Assembly: GCA_037013495.1 (NCBI GenBank)
Contig: CM072809.1
Span: forward strand, 14,708,501 to 14,772,500
DNA: 64,000 bases
Direction: 5' to 3'
Source of the DNA: Hippophae tibetana
Taxonomy: Eukaryota; Streptophyta; Magnoliopsida; Rosales; Elaeagnaceae
In this document: in pieces, positions 36,890 through 50,600 of the stretch
Numbering within the stretch: the first letter of the stretch is position 1
How the letters are laid out: the number at the start of each line of letters is the position of its first letter
Made by a program: the position numbers and the translations under genes
Notes under the pieces: model-generated
Seen by the model: only the letters and a program-made list of their open reading frames with translations
Told to the model about the DNA's origin: nothing
The model's database searches: none

Positions 36890-38004
36890 GATTCATTTGG
36901 GGGTACAAGACTACAAGTATTGCTTTTCATCTCTACCATGACAATAAGTATACTTTAATTTTTTTAATTTGCTTTTATGTATTAATATTTATCATTCAAT
37001 AATTTATATTAATTATATTTTATATTTATAAAAATATTCAAAATATTTATTTTAATATAATTATATCCAATAATAATAAAAATATGATTATATAATTATA
37101 TTTGAAACATAATTGTAATAAAGTAAATTTTTTAAATATTTTTACAAATTACTCATAGATTTAGTCATAGATTATTTAGTCTTAGATTGTAAACTTAAAA
37201 CATAATTAACCTTAATAATTTAGTAAACTATCTCTTCAAATTTTATGACAAATAATTAAAAAATACACTTGCATAATTATGATGCTACATTGCTCCTCCA
37301 AAACCAACCCACCAGTCTGCCATATATTTTTTCTATTTTTCACATAGAAAGGTTTTCATTTTTTGTTCACATTTCTGTAGATGGTGGAGATTGGATGTAA
37401 GAGCAGCAGTGAAAGGTTGTAAATTTAAGCCTTGTAATGTATCCGTTTTCCACGATTTCTATCCCTTAAATCCTCGTTTGATATAAAATCAAAACAAAAG
37501 AAATCCACATTTTCTGACTTTTTTTTTCCCTTTTTGTCCAATGCTCTCTCCGACGAAAGCAATTGTCAAATTTGAGAATGGAAACATTCCATACAGCAAG
37601 TGTTTAAACAACTAAAGAAAGATCATTGAAACTGGAAGAGTGGCTGAAAGCAACTACATTCAACTATGTTTCAAACATGAAAAAGAAAAAAAAGAATCCG
37701 AAGCCTCCAATTCCAGAGGAACGTGCAGGCAAGACTTTCATCTCGTCTTATCTAATAATGAACCCCAATTACACAAGAGTATATAGATTATGGCCAACTT
37801 CATATACTGAAAAGTGGGACTTCAAGGTGTATATCACCAATATCAGCAAGCAGATGAAAATATAAAAAACAAGCTACTACTTCATCTATATCAAAGCTAG
37901 CTATACATAGAGAGTAACCATCCTAATGAAGGGCAATAGATATATTAACAAAACGAACCTACAAGTATCTAGCCTAACTTGTGAAATGATTCTAGTTTTA
38001 TTGT
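36890..38004. other. Spacer between PDX1 promoter and GT90 3' end
   Basis: AT-rich to about 37300, then mixed sequence likely to include the 3' UTR of the GT90 gene (about 37750-38004). Small frames (37626-37865) carry no recognisable protein. Confidence 0.5.
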
Positions 38005-40961
38005 CTATTTCCGCTGTTTTATGTTCTCAACATTCCTCATTGTTTTCATTTGCTTCAACCAATCCTTTACGAGTTGACTATTTCCTGGAAGGATTGAGCA
38101 AGGTTGTTTTGAAGAAGGGAATGCAGTTGATTTTTCAAGGAATTCTTTCTCTTTCAGATTTGCCAGACATAGCAATGAGTCTGCACACACCTCCAGAGCA
38201 TCAGGTGGTTGAACTGGCTTAAAGTCTTGTAGCTTTGAGTACTCGTTAATTAGGTGAAACATGTAATCATAGACCGTGTCCATATCCATGCTTTCCATAA
38301 AATCTTGTGCCTGCTTACCCATTGCAAAAGCCTGTTGAGCCATAAGGGAAATTTGTTTTGTTACAACCATAGCAATATAAAAAGATAACCACTCATTCAT
38401 AGTTAACATAGCGAAAAAAAATACTTAGTTGAGTTGTCAATGAAAGCTATTCTTTACTCTTTTTCAACTCTTGCTTCTCATTCCCAAAAATTACATGCCA
38501 CTGATGCATGTATATGATTCAGCGTCTTAAACACCGGCTCTTTCCCTGATTTAATTTCATTTTTTGGTTTTTTATTAAGCCACTTAATTTATAGTGCTCG
38601 AGAAATATATTGTCATTATTTGCTACAATATGTACGTTTTATTTCTCATTATTGTCAGTACTAAACCCGGCATTGGTCGATATTAATCTGATTGGATTTG
38701 GGATATCAGTTCTCGTCAACAAGAAGTTAGAAATCATAACTGCATATATTTACTAAATATTTTTCAAACAGATAGAATACTCAATAGCCAGATTAACTGA
38801 GAAGACGAGCAAGTAAGCACCAAAGAATTTGGTGACACCAGCTCTTGTGAAATTGAACAGAATGATGATTTTATAATGCAAAAAGTAAAATATAAAAAAT
38901 ACAGTAGACTGTACCTTCCGTGGGTGAGCATTTCCCCAGTCAACAGAAGCCTTTATAGACGAGCATAACTCATTAGAGGGAATGGGCCAAAAAGTTACAT
39001 TTGGAATGAGACCACGGCTGAAAAAATCTTCATATTTTGGGGATATTATCAATGTCTGAGAGCCACATGATAGAATGTATTTCAGGCTCACAGACCAAGC
39101 ATAGCCTTCAGCATAGATTTTATACCTGCAAAAGCAGAAAAAATGCAAAACAATTGTCAGACGTGGGAGGAGCACTGAACACTCTTAGCGGCCAAGAAAT
39201 ATAAGTTGGAGCAATGAAAATTAAATTAGAAGATAGTTATGTGACACTTGCATCTCATCTCATCTCATCTCATGGCATGGTGAGACACACATCTATGTAC
39301 ATTTTTAACACAACACCAGCACAAATGGAGAATGTGAAGTTGGAATAAAACTCAAAAGAAAATCTACCAAAAGGTGAAGCAATTTGGACAACATGTTCTC
39401 GTAATCGTATGTTAATGTTTTTTTCAACCAACCACTCAAAACTTCGAAATTTCTCAGACAACTCCTAATTGTATGATGTTATCTTATAATGGAAGATAGA
39501 AGTGCAGTATAAGACTTGCCGATAATCACACTGATTAGATAGTTTGGAGCTTCCATAACCAGCTTTTGCTTCTTCTACCCAATTCTGTAATTTTTAAGAG
39601 ATTTTTAAAGAATTATTGTTCAAGTATCATGCTTGTTTCGAGAGTTTCAAATTATAAAATAGATCTATGTGGTAATGTCACCTGACGCAAAATCTTTGCT
39701 CCCCAAGTCTTAGTGTCATTACACTTCAGTAATTCAGTACGGATAGAAGAACTAACATCTGTATTCCCTTTCCAATAGGCAACAGGCCACTTCCTTGACC
39801 AACTCTTCTTTTTAGAACCACGTTTAATGTCTCTGAACTCCACATCCCATGGATTTATATTTATTTCTGGCCTGTAAAGGAATATTATAACTTAAAAGAG
39901 TTAGCAGCAATCAAATTATATCAGACACTATGTTACATGAGTGTGGTTCTCCAATTTAGTGAAAAATTACAGGAAATCAAGAAAAATGGGCATGTCCAGT
40001 ATCCAGATATGTATACAAATTTTTGGGAACTTGATGCACTCTTGAATTAACTAATGATTTATATAAGTACCAGAAACAAAAGATGAGAAAATTTGAAGAA
40101 ACATAAGCAGATTGACGAAAGCACAATCACAAAAGGAGAGATCAAGGATTCTTACCAACCCCAAAAAGACCAATCCGGGAATGGGATGTCCAAGTGATCC
40201 TTAGTGGTACAATACCGAAACAGAGGCACTGGCACTGGCACTGACTTATGCTCTCTCCTGCTGATACTGGGCTTGTCCATACAATCAAACATCATATCAA
40301 CATCTGGTACCATACCAGGATACCTCCTAAGAAGCTGCAAGAAACCCCAAATAGTAAACATGGCTCGGCTCTGAACACACGCATAGTACAAATCAACATA
40401 CAATCTCCCCTCAATAATAAAGATCCTAAAGGAAGCTGATTTCTTAGCTTCATCCAAATGGGTTTTCGAAATTCGAATCTGAGACCACGGTTCCAGATCA
40501 TAGTGAATCCATCGGAACAAATCAGGGCATTCCGTGGTTGTTGTTAAAGAATGAGAATTGAGTCGTTGCGTAAGACCAATATTCGAAATCTTGGTACCAC
40601 AAGAAAGGTAAGAACAATGTATAATTTTGTATGTTCTAGAGTGTCGGGCTTCTTCGGCGAAGCTCTTGGGGGTAAATAAGTGCCAAGGCGTGGGCTCTAG
40701 GTTGTGACCCGCCAGTGTTTTCGTCTGCGAAGCTACATCATCCACCTGTTCGATCGAATTCCAAAAAGAATTAAAACAAAGAAAAACCCAAAAATCACAT
40801 TGCATTCAAAAGCAAAAAAAATCAGAGTGGGAAAAAGCAAGAGAGGTAAAAACTCCAACCTTGAAAAGGATGAGAACGGTGAGGGAAAAAACAGACAATA
40901 CGATAACAAAAGGGAAAAGATAAGAGGGGGAACGAGCTGTTTTCTTGGTCGGCGGTTTCAT
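38005..40961 (-). CDS. GT90 family protein O-glucosyl/xylosyltransferase-like (Rumi/POGLUT, DUF821)
   Basis: Exons on the minus strand: 40961-40860, 40745-40156, 39871-39682, 39584-39520, 39125-38915 and 38331-38005. Joined they give 495 codons including stop, with phases matching at every junction. The protein is a type II membrane protein: a short basic N-terminus (MKPPTKKTAR), a hydrophobic anchor at about residues 14-33, then the GT90/CAP10 domain. Family marks include the RLYVDLYYACVQSRAMFT stretch, DVDMMFDCMDKP, PVAYWKGN, SNQCDYRYKIYAEGYAWS and CGSQTLIISPKYEDFFSRGL. It likely acts in the ER/Golgi; plant substrates are unknown. Intron 4 (39519-39126) starts with GC (CG|GCAAGT) and ends in AG. 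A second in-frame ATG lies 12 bases upstream (40973), but the 40961 ATG has the better context. Confidence 0.92.
39251..39273. repeat. (CATCT)n microsatellite in a GT90 intron
   Basis: Four and a half CATCT units in the GC-AG intron. Confidence 0.9.
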
Positions 40962-40973
40962 GGCAAAGTACAT

Positions 40974-42390
40974 TTATGGAGGTAAAGATGACGATCGATA
41001 AATTTTATTTTTGCCGCAATGTCTAAATAGTTGTCGTTGTTTGCTCCCTCATGTAGTTTCTCCATTTTCACTCCAACAACTTTTTCGGTTGTTTCTTATA
41101 CGACTGACCGCACTGATACAATCCTGCTGCCACGTGGGTGCTTCTTATCTGTCTATTATCCGAATATATTTTCTTTTTCCCCGGAAAGAAGTCCGTTTGA
41201 CATAACCGATAAAATCGTAACATAAAAGAAGAAAGAAAGTGTACTTCTTTTTGTAAATTTTATTTGAATTTAGAATTTATATTTTTTTTATTGATATTTT
41301 AGGATTTTCTTACCGTAAAATACATTATGTGTAAAGACGGATTCAGGAAATTAATTGAATGGGGCATCGTATATATATATATATATTCAAAGAGTATTAA
41401 TATAAATGAAATTGTTCTTTTGATTAACATAAATATATATAATCTTTATGAAATTTATGAAACCCTTCTTAACATTTACAAATTTTTAAGTTAACATATA
41501 TTTTCTAATTTATGGAGAAAATAGTACGATGAGATTAAGATAACATGTGCTTTGTAATGAGAATATTGTGTCAGTTAGTACCGGCTCGAATGATAATGCA
41601 CTTATCAAACAGTGAGGTTAATGTAGTGTAGTTAATGTGTAATCATTTTTGTTATATTAATATTAATAATAATATATATTATTTGTGTTAGAGTTGTGAA
41701 TTAGTTTATTCTCTTTAAAGTATTTTATGATTTTCTTTAAATTTGTGTAAACAAAAAGTAATCTAATCGATTCTATTATAAAATAATTTAGAATTTTTAT
41801 TCTGTTTTAAAAGTATTCATAAAATCTGGAATATAATTTTATAGATCAAATAAAAAATAATATAATATAAGTAAACTTTGATAGATTTTAATACACTATT
41901 TTAAAACAAAGATACACATTTGTATTCATAATGTTTGTTATATACTAACATTGCTCATATATTAAGCGTTAAAGATGAGATGTAGAGGAGAAAGACTCAG
42001 TGTGTCAACTCCGATGATAGAGAAAATGAAGGGTTAAAGTTGAGACACCATTTTTATTCCTCTCTCAATACAATGGAGAGCCCAAATTTAATAAATTGTG
42101 TCTATGAAAGGCCAATTCAAGCAGTTGATAGTAAACCTTGAAGATTGACATCAAAAATTCTTATGATCACTTTCCAAATCAAATAATCGATCTGAAGTAG
42201 TGATCATCCATAGGTATACTTGTGTACTGTTCACATAGATTCTTATAACCCATGTAAGAGGAAAAATTTGGATTTGGTTTTAAATTTGAAACATAACGCA
42301 GCTATTGCAATTGTTTCTTTCAATTTTGAAGTAATTGGGTGTTTTATTAGATGAGAGGATTAGCTGTGATACTTGATTTATTTATTTATT
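40974..42390. other. GT90 promoter and AT-rich spacer
   Basis: About 41000-41220 has higher GC, with a CCACGTGG core near 41129-41136 that could serve the GT90 gene. The rest is AT-rich with a (TA)n run near 41370 and no supported gene. Confidence 0.4.
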
Positions 42391-43179
42391 TATATACAGG
42401 GAACTATAATTTCATTAATTTAATATATCATAAACATTTACATTCATATCAACTAATCTTCTAACATCCTTTGGAATATCAAAGTGTCAAAAGGACATTG
42501 CTTGCAATTTAAAGTGTATTTCACAAGCCTATCAGCCCCTTTATTACAAATCCTAAGGGCATGACAAAACCGAATACAAAACCTTCTAACAAAATTTATA
42601 ATCTCATCCACGAGAACTCCATCGGTCGCAAAACAATCCTCCTCACTCCTAATAATCTATATAGTTCTTAGATAGTAACTTTCAATAATGGCAAGATAGA
42701 GGTTATGAGCTTTCATTCACATGCATGCTAACATTATTACCAATAATTCAGCACATATAGGAGATTGTTAAGGTTTATTAAGGCTTATCATCATTGTCGA
42801 GACATTCCTTGGGTTGTTCTTGCATACAAAACTAGTACGCACCGCCAGCTATCAGGGTTTTTTTCCATCTCTTCAACACATGGTCATAATCAGAATCAAA
42901 CATGGAATTTCTCAATAGAGCATTTGTTCTATGAAATTCTTCACATAAGAAATTAGTCCACTTAAACAACATATTAGCAAACCTACCATGAAGCTTCTCA
43001 TTTCTATTATGCCAAGTACCCCAACACATATTGCTTAAAATTATCAAGACATCTTCAAATGATGAACAAGATAAATTGTAAACTAAATCAATAAAAAACT
43101 TACCATCAAAACTAGTGTAAATTAGAGAAGGAAGAATGTCTTTAAAATTTGTGCATATCACGAAAGTTTCACAAGACAT

Positions 43180-45480
43180 GTGATAAAACGAAATTGAAGA
43201 TAATATCGATTTCGTAAATATTTATTCATTTTAAATTTTATTAATTCTCGTAAGTGTACGAATAATTTATGGTAATAATAAGTATACTCTTAACGTAAAT
43301 TCAATGAAGTAATATGGTGTGATTTTTAAATATTATTTAAATTTTAAAAACAAAATTAAACCTAAATATTCTATCATAATGATTTAGTTTTTGAAAAAAA
43401 CTAAACTAATGCTTAAGGATAAAGATATACATAGATTTAACAAATACTCGTGGAATTTAATACATTCATAAAATGTGGAGAATAATATATATAATAATTC
43501 AGTAATTATAGTTACTCATAGTATTTAGGGTATTAAATATATAAATTAATATTTATTGATTTTTTTCTTTTTGGTATAAAAATGTCCTTAAACGAGACCC
43601 AATTTTTTTTAATATTAATTAACTAATATTCTTAAGCTAATTAATTAAGTATTAAATTTTAAGTTTACTTATAAGAAAATAGCAAATCATCTAATCACAA
43701 CTTTAGGTAGAATCAGTTAATTAGACTTTATTCAAAAAATTAAAATTAAAATTAAGAATTTAACTATCTGAAAAATAACTTTAAAATTTTAAAACTATTT
43801 AAAAAAATATGTTTTCAATACATTTTCAAATAATATTTTTTTGTAAAATAATATTTTTTTTGTAAAAACCTTTGAAATAGAGTTTCGTTCTAAATATCCA
43901 AATAATTAAATCTAAAATAAAAGTATATTACTCCAAATTAAGTCTAGTTAATTAAATCTTAATGTTAACTCTCATATTAAGTTTGTTATTAAGAGTAATA
44001 TACTCCTTCAAATAACATTCTTTATAAAAATCTTAAATAAAAATAAATCAATTTATTTTAAGAAAATATTTTACCTATTTAATATTTTGCAAGCATAAAA
44101 ACGTTATTATTATATTCATTATTAGTCAGATATGTTATAATTGATTATAGATAAATCAAGAATGACATAGAAAAAACAACACAGATATATGGACTACAAA
44201 AAAAATATAATTAATACCTTAACAATATTCTTACAGAAATTTGAGGAATTTATTCTAAGACTGGAGAAACTCTAATAGTAATTGAACTCTAAAATTTGTT
44301 GAATCAAAAATTAAAAACTATTAAAACATAAACATGTTCTTCCTCAAAATTGAAGGAAGAACTAAATAAATTTTAAAAGGTAAAAATATAAAATTCTACA
44401 AAAAATGGGAAGAGAAAGTTGTTGATAACGCACAGCTTGGAAGCTTTTTCTTGGTATACGGGGGTCTTATTTATAAGAACAAATGTGAGAAAAACTTGTG
44501 TTTTTACCGCGGTACCATTAGATCGTAACCAAATTTTTGACCAGTTCAAAGTTCTTTATTTTCCATTATCTCTTTTATTCACTTTAGATAATATCAAATA
44601 AATAATATTCATTTAAGTTCAAAAAAATATAATAAATATGCTTCAAGTATTTTTCTTCATTTTAATATTATATATTAAAATACTACAATATACCCATTAA
44701 TTTGAACAAATAGATTTATCTAAAATATAATAAAATAAAACAAATATTAATCCATTTTATTAATTAAATGAAATTAAAATATGATATATTTAGTATTTTT
44801 TAAGCACTCATAATTATGCAATACAATATAGTATCATAATCAAAGTTGCAAACTCACACCAAGGGAAATCAACAATCTTTCTTTTTGGTATAAGCCCACC
44901 TGAGTTGGTAGTACTTCCTTGCATGTTCTCTAGATCATAAGTTTGATCTTATTAAGAACATGAAGCCTCCATAATTTCCTCCACCTCTTACGTTTGAAGT
45001 TTTATAATTATTTTTAAATTAAGGTGTTACAAATCCTTAACTAATCAATAGATATACTTAAAGAAAAAGAGTAATTTGATTTTTGGCCCAAACCAATTTG
45101 TTAGGATGATGAATGCCACTTAGGGGAATATGAATTATGACTTTAGCCTCAACTTCAATGATATTAACCATATCAACCTTCCAACCATAATTAAAAGATA
45201 TTAAATGTTTCCACCAAAACATTAACCCTCATAGGAGATGAAACCACTTTATAACCCAAACCATTATGCAACTAGTAATCTTTGTAAATATCTACATTTT
45301 TATCATTACCAATTCTCCATCTACTACTTTTCCCCTAAAAAATATTATCATTTACATGCACATGGTTTGATTAAAAGAGTGAGTAGGCGCACCTTCACAT
45401 CTAAAATATTGCTTCTTGAAAAATATTTTTCCTTCAATACCTTAATTGTCAGAGAATCAGGTTTTTGGATGAGCCTTTAA
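43180..45480. other. AT-rich DNA inside the LINE span
   Basis: No LINE protein sequence is recognisable here, so this is either decayed LINE or inserted repeat. It has no supported gene. Confidence 0.4.
44895..44965 (+). other. tRNA-like (SINE-like) A-box/B-box stretch
   Basis: CACCTGAGTTGGTAGTAC resembles a pol III box A, and AAGTTTGATCTTATT about 45 bases on resembles a degraded box B. It does not fold as a tRNA and flanking duplications were not found. It may be a SINE relic. Confidence 0.25.
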
Positions 45481-46497
45481 CAATGTTTTGATCACATGGT
45501 TTGATTAAAAGAGACTAAATTCCTAAACCTAAAGCCTCTTAAAATCTTAGGCTTACATAACCTATCCCAAGCCACCTATTATATGGCCCTTTTTATTAGA
45601 TCCATTCCCTAAAAAACCTAGCCATCAATCCATGTAGTACGTCATATAAGGTCACAGGCAATCTGAAGCAAGACATAATGTAAGTTAGGATTTCCCGAAT
45701 AATTGATTTAATGAGAACCTTTTTACTATCTCTAGAAAGTGTTTTTCTCTTTCTATGACTTCAGTTTATTCCACACTCTTTTCTTTAACTTTGTTGAACA
45801 TACTCCTCTTATTTTTACCAGCAACAGTGGATAGTCCTAAGTATCTCTCATGGAAATTAACCATATGTACCCAAGACATTCTGAGCCATGGTTTTAACAT
45901 TGTTAGAAGTGTTGGGACTAAATCTCATCATTGACTTTTCCAAGTTTATTTTCTAACATAAAGCCACTTCATATTGCCACAGTTCATTCTTCAAATGCCT
46001 ACAAGCATCCTCACTTAACTCTATAAAAATAAAAATGTCATATGCAAATGATAGGTATGAGATCCTGGGACTCCTTCTAGCTATAACATTTCCCTTGATT
46101 CATAGATTCAATTCTTCTCTTCTTAGAAGCACAGGTAAACCTTTAGCACACAATATAAAGAGACAAGGAGAGAGAGGATTCTCTTGCCTCAAACCCCTTT
46201 TAAGCAAAAAAAACTGGGTAAAATATTATCATTTACATGCACTATATAGGAGATTAAATTGACACAATTTATGACCAAGTTAACAAAATTGTTTGCAAAA
46301 CCCAATTTCCTCTAAACAAACTCTAAGAAAGGCCATTTAATACCATCATAAGTCTTGCACATTTCGAGCTTTATGATTGCTTTTCCAACTTTTCCCGTGA
46401 GACACCTCTTCATGGAATGAAGAGTTTCAAACACCACAATCATGTTATCTAAAATCAATCTACCCTTAACAGTGGAACTTTGATAGTTAGAAATTGT

Positions 46498-46728
46498 TGG
46501 TGTGTGTTGTGGTGCATGCTACAACAGTGGCATACACCAATGCTTAGTGGAGCAAAACATGGAGCAGACAATTATTAGTGGAGCCATAAAACATGGATGT
46601 GCAGGAATTATGGTTATTGTTTAATTTTCGTTTTCATTGTATACATATAGTTAAAACACTTGTATAAAAATCAGAACAGAAAGAATAAGGAAATATACAT
46701 GAATTATCATAGAAACACCATTTTATCA
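46498..46728 (+). repeat. 5' LTR of copia B
   Basis: 231 bp, 96% identical to 52052-52282, followed at once by the Met-tRNA primer site. Confidence 0.95.
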
Positions 46729-46849
46729 TGGTATCAGAGCAAGTTATTGCTGATTAATGGAATTACCTACTGATTTCTGATTCTGATTCTGATTGTGGCT
46801 GCTGATTTCTGATTTTTGTTGATTGTGGCTGCTGATTTTTATTTTTTGC

Positions 46850-47082
46850 TGATTGTGGTTGCTGATCTCTGAATTTGTTTCTGGGGTGGCCATTTTGATT
46901 TCTAGAGTGGCCATTTCTGATCTCTCGACACTTTCCACCATCAATTTCTTTTCTGGAAAAAAAAACTGATTGTGGTTGCTGATCTTTGAATCTGTTTCTG
47001 GGGTGGCCATTTTGATTTCTAGAGTGGCCATTTCTGATCTCTCGACCCTTTCCACCATCAGTTTCTTTTCTGGAAAAAAAAA
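46850..47082 (+). repeat. 117-bp tandem duplication in the copia B leader
   Basis: Two units start at 46850 and 46967 (TGATTGTGGTTGCTGATCT...) and end in a poly-A run after CTTTTCTGG. They differ at a few bases. Minus-strand open frames of 124-145 codons here are created by the repeat. Shorter GAAGAAGCTGCGCGAA-type units recur at about 47330-47590. Confidence 0.9.
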
Positions 47083-47673
47083 TAGAACACAACGAGAAGG
47101 AACTGCAGTTGGAGTCACAGATTGTTCGCAGTCTATCTATGTAGCCGTGGGCAAACTGCACCAGTTTCCTGACTCTGTGAAACTTGAAAAACAGCAACAT
47201 ATAATTTGTGGTTTGTCTATATACGTGTAGCTGGTAGGTCTATCTGCAGTTGTGGGTAACCATACTGTTCTTCTAAGCTCGGACAAGCTTGGAACGAGAT
47301 GGAACTGCACAGAAGCTGAGGAACGTAGAAGAAGTTGGTTGAGGAACATAGAAGAAGCTGCGTGAATCTAGCTGAGAAGAAGCACAGAGGTTGCATGAAG
47401 GAAGAGTTACTGTGAAACCACGCAGAAGAAGAAGTTGCGCTGAGGAACGAAGAAGAAGTTGATTGAGGAACGCAGAAGAAGCTGCGTGAATATGGCTGAG
47501 AAGAAGCTGCGCGAATCTTGGCTGAGAAGAAGCTGCGCGAACTTGGAACTGGTTTAGGGTTAGAAACGCGCAGAAGAAGCTGCGCTAATTTGTAATTTTT
47601 TTTTAGGGTTACGTATTTTTCTTTATATAGTGTACGAACGAAGTGTAAAAAAAAGGAAAAAAAATTAGAATTC

Positions 47674-50600
47674 ATGGTGGAATCTAGAGATTTAACCACC
47701 AATTTCATATTGGAAGATTTGACAACGAAAATGACGGAAGTTCTAACTAGAGCTCAGACCGTCTCACAACCTCTGCTAGCTGAAGCGTCAACTGCCCCCA
47801 TTAGTATCGAGTTGGGAGGATCCAACTATGCCTTGTGGTCCCAGGTGGTGGAGATGTATATCTCTGGCAAAGACAAACTGGGATATATTAATGGGGAATT
47901 TCCTCAACCTGTTGAAACCGACCCCTCATTCAGGAGATGGCGCACTGAAAATGCCATTGTGAAAGGATGGTTGATCAATTCAATGGACCCCTCCTTGATT
48001 GCAAATTTTATTCGATTCCGAACTGCGAAACAAGTTTGGGACTCTGCTGCTACCACCTTCTATGATGGGACAGATACGTCTCAAGTATATGATCTTCACC
48101 GTCAAGTTACTCGTATGAAGCAGGCGGGTGGATCTATTGAAAAATACTACAATGATCTTCAAGGGTTGTGGCGAGAAATTGATTTCCATCGTCCTAATCC
48201 AATGGAGTGTGTGAATGACATACAAAGATACAACTCCATCGTACAAGAAGATCGAGTGTATATCTTTCTTGATGGACTTGATGACAGACTCGACAAAACT
48301 CGAAGTGATGTGCTTCAAATCAAACCATTCCCTACGGTAGAACAAGCCTATGGATTCATTCGTAGGGAAGAAGTACGGCAGACCGTGATGATCACGGGTA
48401 TAGATACGACACCCGGAGCAGTTATGGCTTTTAAAGAGGTCAAAGGACACCATAATTTGATGCCACCAAAAACAGGACCCTCCTTGGGTAGCAAGAAATT
48501 CACGGGAAATTCACCATCTCTTGACATGAAATATGGCCATTGCGGAAACTCTAAACACACCCGTGAAAACTACTTCAAACTCCAAGGGTATCCAGAATGG
48601 TGGAATGATCTTCAAGCAAGGAAGAAACGGGACACCACTGGGCGAGCCGTTGTGGCTACCAATAATGCCTCACTATCCCTTACTCATCAGGCCGAATCAT
48701 CCCAGGATCCAGGTATTTCAAGTAAAGCATTTCACATCTCTACTCGTAATGATAATGAGGATTGAATTTTGGACTCTGGAGCTACAGATCACATGACATT
48801 CAACCCAAAAGATCTCTCCAATACAACCCAGCCAAGACGGAGCCGTGTTGCCAATTCCAATGGAGTCACTTATCTAGTTACAGGAGCTGGAACAGTGACC
48901 TTATCTCCTTCATTATCATTATCTAATACTTTACTTGTACCATCTCTGTCAAACCGACTAATGTCTGTAAGTCAGGTCACTTCAGATCTTAACTGTGTAG
49001 TATTGATGTATTCTACTTTTTGCCTTCTACAGGATATTCTCACCAAGGAGATCATTGGGCGTGGTACTAGGAGAGGAGGACTATATTATGTGGATGACCT
49101 CAGTTCAGGGAAAGCCAATCACATGCAAAACACTGTTGGTAACAAGGAACGACAGATTTGGCTATGTCATCGTAGATTTGGGCATCTATCATTCGGGTAT
49201 TTAAAGCACCTACTCCCCAGTTTATTTTCAAATATCACACATTCAGATTTCAAATGTGATACTTGTATCCTAGCAAAAAGTCATAGGGCGTCATACCCTA
49301 TGAGCATGAATAAAAGTTTGACTCCTTTTGCTTTGGTACATTCTGATGTTTGGGGACCTTCCCCGGTCATTACGTCATCGGGTCATCGTTGGTTTGTTAT
49401 TTTTGTTGATGATTGTAAATGAATGACCTGGCTTTACCTTCTCAAACATAAAGATGAAGTATTTTCTACATTTTACCTGTTTCACACCATGGTTCAGACA
49501 CAATTTTCTGAAAAAATTAAGATACTTAGGTTTGATAATGGAGGGGAGTATGTTAATCAACAATTTCGGACATACTTGAACACCCATGGTATTCTCCATG
49601 AAACCTCGTGTTCACAAACCCCGCAACAGAATGGGACTGCGGAGAGGAAGAATCGGCATATTTTGGAAATGGCTCGGGCCTTACTAATCGGTGCACATAT
49701 GCCTAATAAATATTGGAGTGATGCGGTTACTACAGCTGTGTATCTACTGAATCGTATGCCCACAAAAACCTTACAATTTCAGACTCCATTAAAGGTGTTA
49801 TCTGATCATCTTCCCTTGCCTACTATTTTGATGCTTCCGCCCCGAATTTTTGGATGTGTTGCTTTTGTCCACCTCCATAAAAATGAACGAACTAAGTTGG
49901 ATCCATGTGCTGTCCGATGTGTATTCTTGGGGTATGGCGTAAAAAAAAAGGGTTACCGATGCTATGATCCAATTGCTAAAAGAACCTATATTACCATGGA
50001 TGTCACTTTCCTCGAATCCGAATGTTTTTTCCCATCACCGGTATCCAATTACACTCTTCAGGAGGAGAGTTATGGTGAAGAACAAAATTGGATTGATATT
50101 GACATATTAGACACTAGTCCAACATACTCGGATTGTGCCAATAATATGGAGGAGCCAGTATCTAGACCCGAGCTTGAACTTCCAAGAACTGAAGCTGAAG
50201 TAGTAATTGAATCTCCAGAAGATGAAGTGGTTGATGTACCCCTCCACTCTCTAGTACCCAGTGATCCTCCTGCTGAGAATACTCCTGAGGTAAGCTATCC
50301 TATCACACCTTTACAAACTAATGCTATAGATACATCTGTTGGTTATGTTTTACCTTTCAGACACAATCGAGGCAAACCCCCAAATCGATACTCTCCAGAA
50401 AGAGAAGAACGACAATCCAAGTATCCAATAGCAAATTATGTATCTACTCAAAGGTTATCAGAACCTATAAGGGCATTTGCACAAACACTCTCCTCGTGTC
50501 AAATTCCAAATAGCATTGAAGAAGCCTTATCTGATCCAAAATGGGCTCAAGCTATAAAAGAGGAATTTGAGGCATTGCAGAAGAATAACACATGGGTGTT

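Noticed and set aside
46744..47200. Minus-strand frames of 124 and 145 codons
   Set aside because: They arise from the 117-bp tandem duplication in the copia B leader and have repetitive, non-protein-like content.
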